Of a DNA stretch of 64,000 nt, positions 59,001-64,000 are shown in pieces. Position numbers and translations under genes: made by a program. The first letter of the stretch is position 1. The number at the start of each line of letters is the position of its first letter. This stretch comes from Endocalyx cinctus (lineage: Eukaryota > Ascomycota > Sordariomycetes > Amphisphaeriales > Apiosporaceae): positions 4,354,171-4,418,170 of the forward strand of contig BCKC01000002.1 in assembly GCA_001600455.1 (NCBI GenBank). Direction: 5' to 3'. Below the pieces are notes generated by a model that had not been told where the DNA came from, searched no databases, and was given only the letters and a program-made list of their open reading frames with translations.

Positions 59001-59945
59001 AAACTATTCCAATATTCATTTGCCATGTGAAACACGTCCTGGCCAATTCATTCATTACAGGATCGTTTTCATAATAATTATACTCAACAGTCATGCTGAC
59101 GCACGGGTTGGATTCGGCCGTGATTCCGAATCATCTTTCGTAAAAACTGTTTGTTCGCTGACGCTATACACTACACACAGATAAATTACTCCAAGAAGAC
59201 AATGTAGATCCATTACTTACGGTAATAGTATCGGGGAAGCTAAAAGTAGACAGGGCCTCATCATCTCGAATAGTTGCTCGGAGTTCGGTTTTCTCTATTT
59301 CCAGCGTGAACTATTCCACACACACGAGCTGAATTTGCCTCTTACCCTGTTGATTAGCAGTTGTGCAACGACTATTGTCTCGCACGTTTTTTAGTTAGCA
59401 CGCCGTGGAAGAGCTACCCAGGTACATATAATTACTCTAACAGGCTGGAAGTCTTAATAGGTACTTACTACCATGTCTGTATAATTAATTACCAGATGTA
59501 ACTTGGTCCTAGGTAATTCAGATCTGTCATCGTACAGTACATATACCGCGACATACCTTCCTAAACCCACACATTCTTGAATTTAGGTATGTACTGATCC
59601 ACATTTGCATAGGTAGATACATATGTACCTACGTTTATAGAAACGTCTTGGCTTGAACCCATATCATCCGTCCCGTCACCCTGAGAGCCTCAAGCCCTGA
59701 CCCTTACTCTCGTGCTTCCAGAGTTGTACTGACCCTAGTACCTCCCAATTACTAATTATTAATTGAGGAAACTACACACCTATATAAGACATTTCTTATT
59801 TCCAGTCCAATGCGAGACGCATCTCTAATCTCCATCCTCCCACTCTCCTCTCCTTCTTCCTTCCCTTGGCCTCCAAGAGTAAATCGTTCATTATCCATCA
59901 TCGATTTGAGGAATATTTCACTATCCTAACATTTTATAAAATACG

Positions 59946-62573
59946 ATGAACAATAGAGCATTTACTACAGCTACCCTACTGGGTCTAGCTGCTCTTGTCT
60001 CAGCTAGTGGCTGCCCGTTCGCCGACCCAGCCGGGCTCCGCGCTAGAGCAGATGGAGCCGACGTCCAGTCTCCCATGGCTTCTGCTATGGTCGACGACAG
60101 CACCGGATTCTTGAGTGATGATGTTGGTGGACAGATCTCCGATCAAGACAGTCTGAGGGCTGGTGAGAGAGGACCTACACTACTCGAAGACTTTATTTTC
60201 AGGCAGAAGATAACCCACTTCGACCACGAAAGAGTAAGCGCCTTCTCCGATAGTCTCGTATTTCAATATATTTCAGATATCTCCATGCTGTGAGAGTTCA
60301 CAGTGCATATATTATGGATTTGACTAACATTTCTCCAGGTTCCCGAGCGTGCCGTTCGTAAGTACTGTCTCAAAGCGCCCCACACTGTCTCGGCGTAATT
60401 AAGTGTTTGTACTATATTTATGAGACGATCAAGTATCTAATACACAATGGAATGTAGATGCTCGAGGTGCTGGAGCCCACGGAACCTTTACCAGCTACGG
60501 AGACTGGAGCAATCTCACTGCCGCATCGTTCTTGAGTGCTGCTGACAAAGAGACGCCGGTCTTTGTCCGCTTTTCTACGGTAGCAGGTTCTCGCGGGAGT
60601 GCTGACACTGCTCGTGATGTTCATGGATTTGCGACGAGATTGTGAGTTTATATCCGCTCTAGATTGATAAGCTCATCAACTGACTCAGATATAGCTATAC
60701 CGATGAGGGCAATTTTGGTATTTCGATCATCCCCCCGAAGCGTATCAACCTATGTTAAGCTAACGATCTTCATAGACATTGTCGGGAACAACATTCCCGT
60801 CTTCTTTATCCAAGATGCTATTCGCTTTCCAGATCTCATCCATGCAGCCAAGCCAAGCCCGGACAGTGAGATTCCCCAAGCAGCGACTGCTCACGACTCC
60901 GCTTGGGACTTCTTTTCTCAACAACCCAGTACCTTACATACCCTGTTTTGGGCTATGGCTGGCTTCGGTATCCCTCGAAGCTACAGGCATATGGACGGAT
61001 TTGGAGTACATACGTTCAGACTAGTGACTGACGATGGCACCTCGAAGTTGGTCAAATGGCACTGGAAAACTAAACAGGGTAGAGCTAGTCTGTACTGGGA
61101 GGAGGCTCAGGTTCTCGCCGGCAAGAACGCGGATGCGCACCGAAGTGACTTGTTCGACGCCATCGCGTCCGGTAATGGGCCTGAGTGGGAATTGGCTGTT
61201 CAGGTCGTTGACGAGGACAAAGCCCTTGCATTTGGCTTTGACCTCCTTGACCCCACTAAGATAATTCCCGAAGAGTTTGCGCCCCTGCAAAAACTTGGCG
61301 TTATGAAGCTTCACACTAACCCCACAAACTATTTCGCGGAGACGGAACAGATTATGGTAAGCTTGCCACTAGCCCTTTATTATATGGGTCTGGGGAATAT
61401 GCTAACGAGTACTCAAAGTTCCAACCCGGACATATCGTACGTGGTGTTGACTTCACAGAAGATCCGTTATTGCAAGGACGTATCTTTTCCTACCTTGACA
61501 CGCAAATCAACCGACACGGTGGTCCCAACTTTGAACAGCTTCCCATTAATAGGCCTCTCGTCCCCATCCACAACAATAACCGTGATGGTGCAGGACAGAA
61601 CTTAATCCACAAAAACACTGCTGCCTGTAAGTTGCTTTTTCATTTGAAATAAACGGATATTATCACCAGGAAGCTTACGTTATTAGACACTCCCAACACC
61701 CTAAACGGAGGATTCCCACAGCAGGCCACTAAGAGCAACGGCCGTGGATTCTTCACAGCACCTTCACGCTCCGTAACCGGAAAGCTTGTGCGAGGCCTCT
61801 CGTCTACTTTCGACGACCACTGGTCCCAGCCGCGACTATTCTACAACTCGCTCACACCTGTTGAGCAACAATTCCTTATCAATGCCATTCGGTTCGAGAC
61901 GAGTCACTTGATGTCAACAACCGTTAAGGAGAACGTGCTAGGTCAACTTAACCGGATCAGCAACGACATCGCGGTGCGCGTAGCCGACGCCCTGGGAATG
62001 CAGGCGCCCGCCCCCGACGAGACTTACTACCACGGCAACACCACGGCGGGGATCTCCATCACGAATGGCACCCTCCCGACCGTCGCGACACTGAAGGTTG
62101 GTATCCTCGCCACGACCAAGACGGCGAACGGCACCTCGGCGATGGACCAAGCCGCCTCGCTCAAGAAGTGCCTCGAAGCGGGCGGCCTCGTCACCTTCGT
62201 CGTGGCCGAGACCTTGGCCGAGGGCGTCGACAAGACGTACTCGGCCGCGGACGCCACCGACTTCGACGCCGTCATCGTCACGTCGGGGGCCGACGCCGCC
62301 GGATTATTTACCCTGACCCCCGGAAGCCCCTTGTACCCTCCCATGCGACCGCTCCAGATCGCCAACAGCGCGTACCTGTTCGGCAAGCCCGTCGGCTACT
62401 TCGGCGGCTCGGCCGCTAAGCCGAGTCAGATGCTCGCCGCGGCGGGGCTGGGCAATCGGAGCGAGAAGCAGGAGGGTGTCTACTTCTCTTCTTCGGCCGA
62501 TGCTATGACTGCTAGTATGGAGGAGGGTTTGAAGGTGTTCAAGTTTACTTCTAGATTTCCTATGGATTCGTGA
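59946..62573 (+). CDS. catB: Secreted large-subunit catalase
   Basis: Breaks hydrogen peroxide into water and oxygen outside the cell or in the wall. Exons are 59946-60233, 60339-60357, 60458-60641, 60695-60717, 60776-61356, 61419-61626 and 61687-62573 (729 residues, the size of fungal CatB/CAT-3 enzymes). The N-terminus is a signal peptide plus a likely Lys/Arg-type propeptide site. Catalytic His103 lies in [14 protein letters not shown], split between exons 2 and 3. The distal Asn is in [12 protein letters not shown], and the haem-ligand Tyr390 is in [19 protein letters not shown]. The C-terminal 170 residues form the flavodoxin-like (class I glutamine amidotransferase-like) domain found in large catalases. 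Exons 2 and 4 are only 19 and 23 bases; both are required by the reading frame and by conserved sequence. The last exon has a GC-rich codon block. Confidence 0.94.
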
Positions 62574-63127
62574 AAGAAGGGATAAGTTAGATGACGCGGC
62601 CCTGAGAAGGCGAGTAGGTTATAGACCGGAAAAGTTTCCACCTTTACCTTTATTCTTGTTATTATTAATATGTAAATATTTTTTTTTAGAGACGCAAGAT
62701 TCTTTTCTCTTAGACTCTCAGATTAATTAAGAGATTTTTTATTTGTTAATATTGCGTGTATACGATGGCATTGCTCCGAAATAATAAGACACCAAGATGA
62801 TGAACTATGAAGTGGAAACAGAATTGTTTGATTCAAGTGGTAATATTTCTGACTCTTGGCTACAAATATATTGGTTATTATGATGATCTAGTCAATATTA
62901 AAAGCAGGACATAATCGTGATCACCACGGTGGCTTGTAGCGGGACTATGAGGACCTCCCATAGAAGCCAACTTGTAGATGAACATTAAGATACGCCTTAA
63001 GTTTGAGTCTCCTCCCCTATCTTGCCTTTACTTTGTAAAAGACGGTAGAATATGAAATTAAAGTATTATTGTAGTTAAAAAAGGTATTTTACAAAGTTAC
63101 AAGCGCAAAAATAAGAAATATATCTGT
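62574..63127. other. Convergent 3' intergenic region, catalase / P450
   Basis: 554 AT-rich bases between convergent genes. No coding or repeat structure was recognised. Confidence 0.55.
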
Positions 63128-63965
63128 TTACGGATTCACCTGTACCCGCATCATCATACCATCGACAGGCTTAGGCGTGATTTGTCGCATCTGGTTATAT
63201 GTGATTAGTTTTTTCTTTTCTTTCTCGTTATCGGCTTTGACATCATATATCATGATGTTCGATAATGGAATCATTTAAGGCCTTTTATGGGGGATGAAAG
63301 AAACTTACCGGATACAGCTCCGAAGCCACTTTGAACTGGCCGTGGCTATCAATCACGGGATTGCCGTTACTGTCGAGGATCACCTCACCGATGCCAACCT
63401 GCAAATAAAAATAACGAGGTCAGTTGAGTTAATTCTTTGCACGTATTCCCTTCTAGGATTTCTCTACTTCGTTTCGAAAAGAGGGTGATATGCGACTCGG
63501 TGACACATACCTTAGTAAAATCAAAACGCCGCGCCGTGAGCGCAAGTATGATACGCGCCTCGATATTAGCGAGTTCCTGACCGATACAATTCCTCGGACC
63601 CCTCTCGAAAGGTCGCCAAGCGGTTTTAGGAATCCCTTCTTCGTCATCATCATCGTCATCATTCTCGCTCTTCAGCCATCGCTCAGGCACGAACCGATCC
63701 GCCGACTCCCCGTAAACCTCGGGATCGCGTTGGATCAAGATGGTGCAATGATAGACGTTGCTGCCTTCCGGAAGAGAATATTGCTCCCCGGCGGACGTTT
63801 GCACTTTCAGAGGTCCCGATCCGGGCCGGATGTTGCGGATCGTGCCCGCCGGCGGCCAGAGTCGTAGGGTTTCCTTGATCACGGCTGATCCGTACGTCAT
63901 TTGGTGGAGGAGGTCTGGACCTGAAGGGGACAGAAGCTTTGAGCGGACTGTGGATGGGTTGGGGT
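63128..63965 (-). CDS. Cytochrome P450 monooxygenase, 3' part (cut by window edge)
   Basis: Three exons are visible: 63965-63511, 63398-63309 and 63190-63128. The 5' part lies beyond position 64000, and 63966-64000 is the end of an intron with an ACTAAC branch site. The ExxR motif is KETLRLWPPAG. The PERW segment (DRFVPERWL) is followed by a short Asp/Glu run, then the haem-binding loop FERGPRNCIGQELA with the cysteine ligand. The C-terminus reads ITPKPVDGMMMRV, common in fungal P450s. The substrate and CYP family cannot be determined from this fragment. No other biosynthetic genes are visible beside it, so cluster membership is unknown. Confidence 0.88.
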
Positions 63966-64000
63966 CTAGAGGTGGAGTTAGTTATTAGTAGGCACGCATT

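Larger units (their letters stand above)
53782..59945. other. 6.2-kb gene-poor region
   Basis: No intact gene is supported. It contains LTR-like degenerate repeats (about 53880-54780), a CAA/CAG triplet tract (56053-56083) and AT-rich stretches with ACCTAGGTA/TACGTA motifs (59400-59640). The last kilobase is probably the promoter of the catalase gene, with a CT-rich leader (about 59820-59870). Open frames at 55140-55487, 57035-57277 and 58443-58907 match no family known to me and may be chance. Confidence 0.5.

Noticed and set aside
1..64000. CRISPR arrays, rRNA genes and bacterial-type operons
   Set aside because: No regularly spaced repeats or rRNA-like sequence were seen. Gene structure and introns are eukaryotic throughout.

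Overview
The window reads as a filamentous ascomycete (Pezizomycotina, most likely Sordariomycetes). Genes carry many short introns (mostly 50-80 bases) with GT..AG ends and CTAAC-type branch sites. Homologues are typical of that group: a secreted large-subunit catalase, Zn(II)2Cys6 regulator, NLR-like receptor, DUF7025-type AAA ATPase and P450. Intergenic DNA is AT-rich, with long homopolymers, microsatellites and short palindromes. Seventeen protein-coding genes are supported. Exon joins were worked out by hand from reading frame, splice signals and family conservation. No tRNA, rRNA or CRISPR array was seen.

Left part (1-32.8 kb), mostly housekeeping: Zn2Cys6 transcription factor (+), Xaa-Pro aminopeptidase (+), ER/Golgi L-type lectin (-) divergent from ALG8 glucosyltransferase (+), ISWI-partner ITC1 (+) converging on poly(A) polymerase PAP1 (-), a septin-type GTPase with a C-terminal membrane anchor (-) divergent from PHO85-type CDK (+), and a haspin kinase (-).

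Middle (33.1-45 kb): a STAND-like protein with a degraded P-loop (-) lies head-to-head, 399 bases apart, with a 1235-residue AAA+ ATPase (+). A CCDC47-like ER protein (+), a tiny ECM15/MTH1187 family gene (-) split into four exons, and a GPI-anchored PLC-like phosphodiesterase (-) follow.

Right part (45-64 kb) is accessory in character. The main finding is a 1402-residue gene at 46835-51100 (-). A 57-base intron joins a RelA/SpoT-type nucleotide-synthetase domain to a NACHT NTPase and about 13-14 ankyrin repeats, ending in an acidic 9-residue repeat tail. This is an NLR-type architecture whose putative effector is an alarmone-synthetase fold. Its divergent neighbour (52216-53781, +) encodes a CorA-like two-helix membrane protein. 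A 6.2-kb gene-poor stretch with degenerate LTR-like sequence follows, then a secreted catalase (+) and the 3' part of a cytochrome P450 (-) cut by the window edge.

The NLR-like gene plus CorA-like neighbour, and the STAND-like/AAA+ pair, are the best candidates for undescribed (self-recognition or immunity-like) systems. The other genes look like ordinary cellular machinery.
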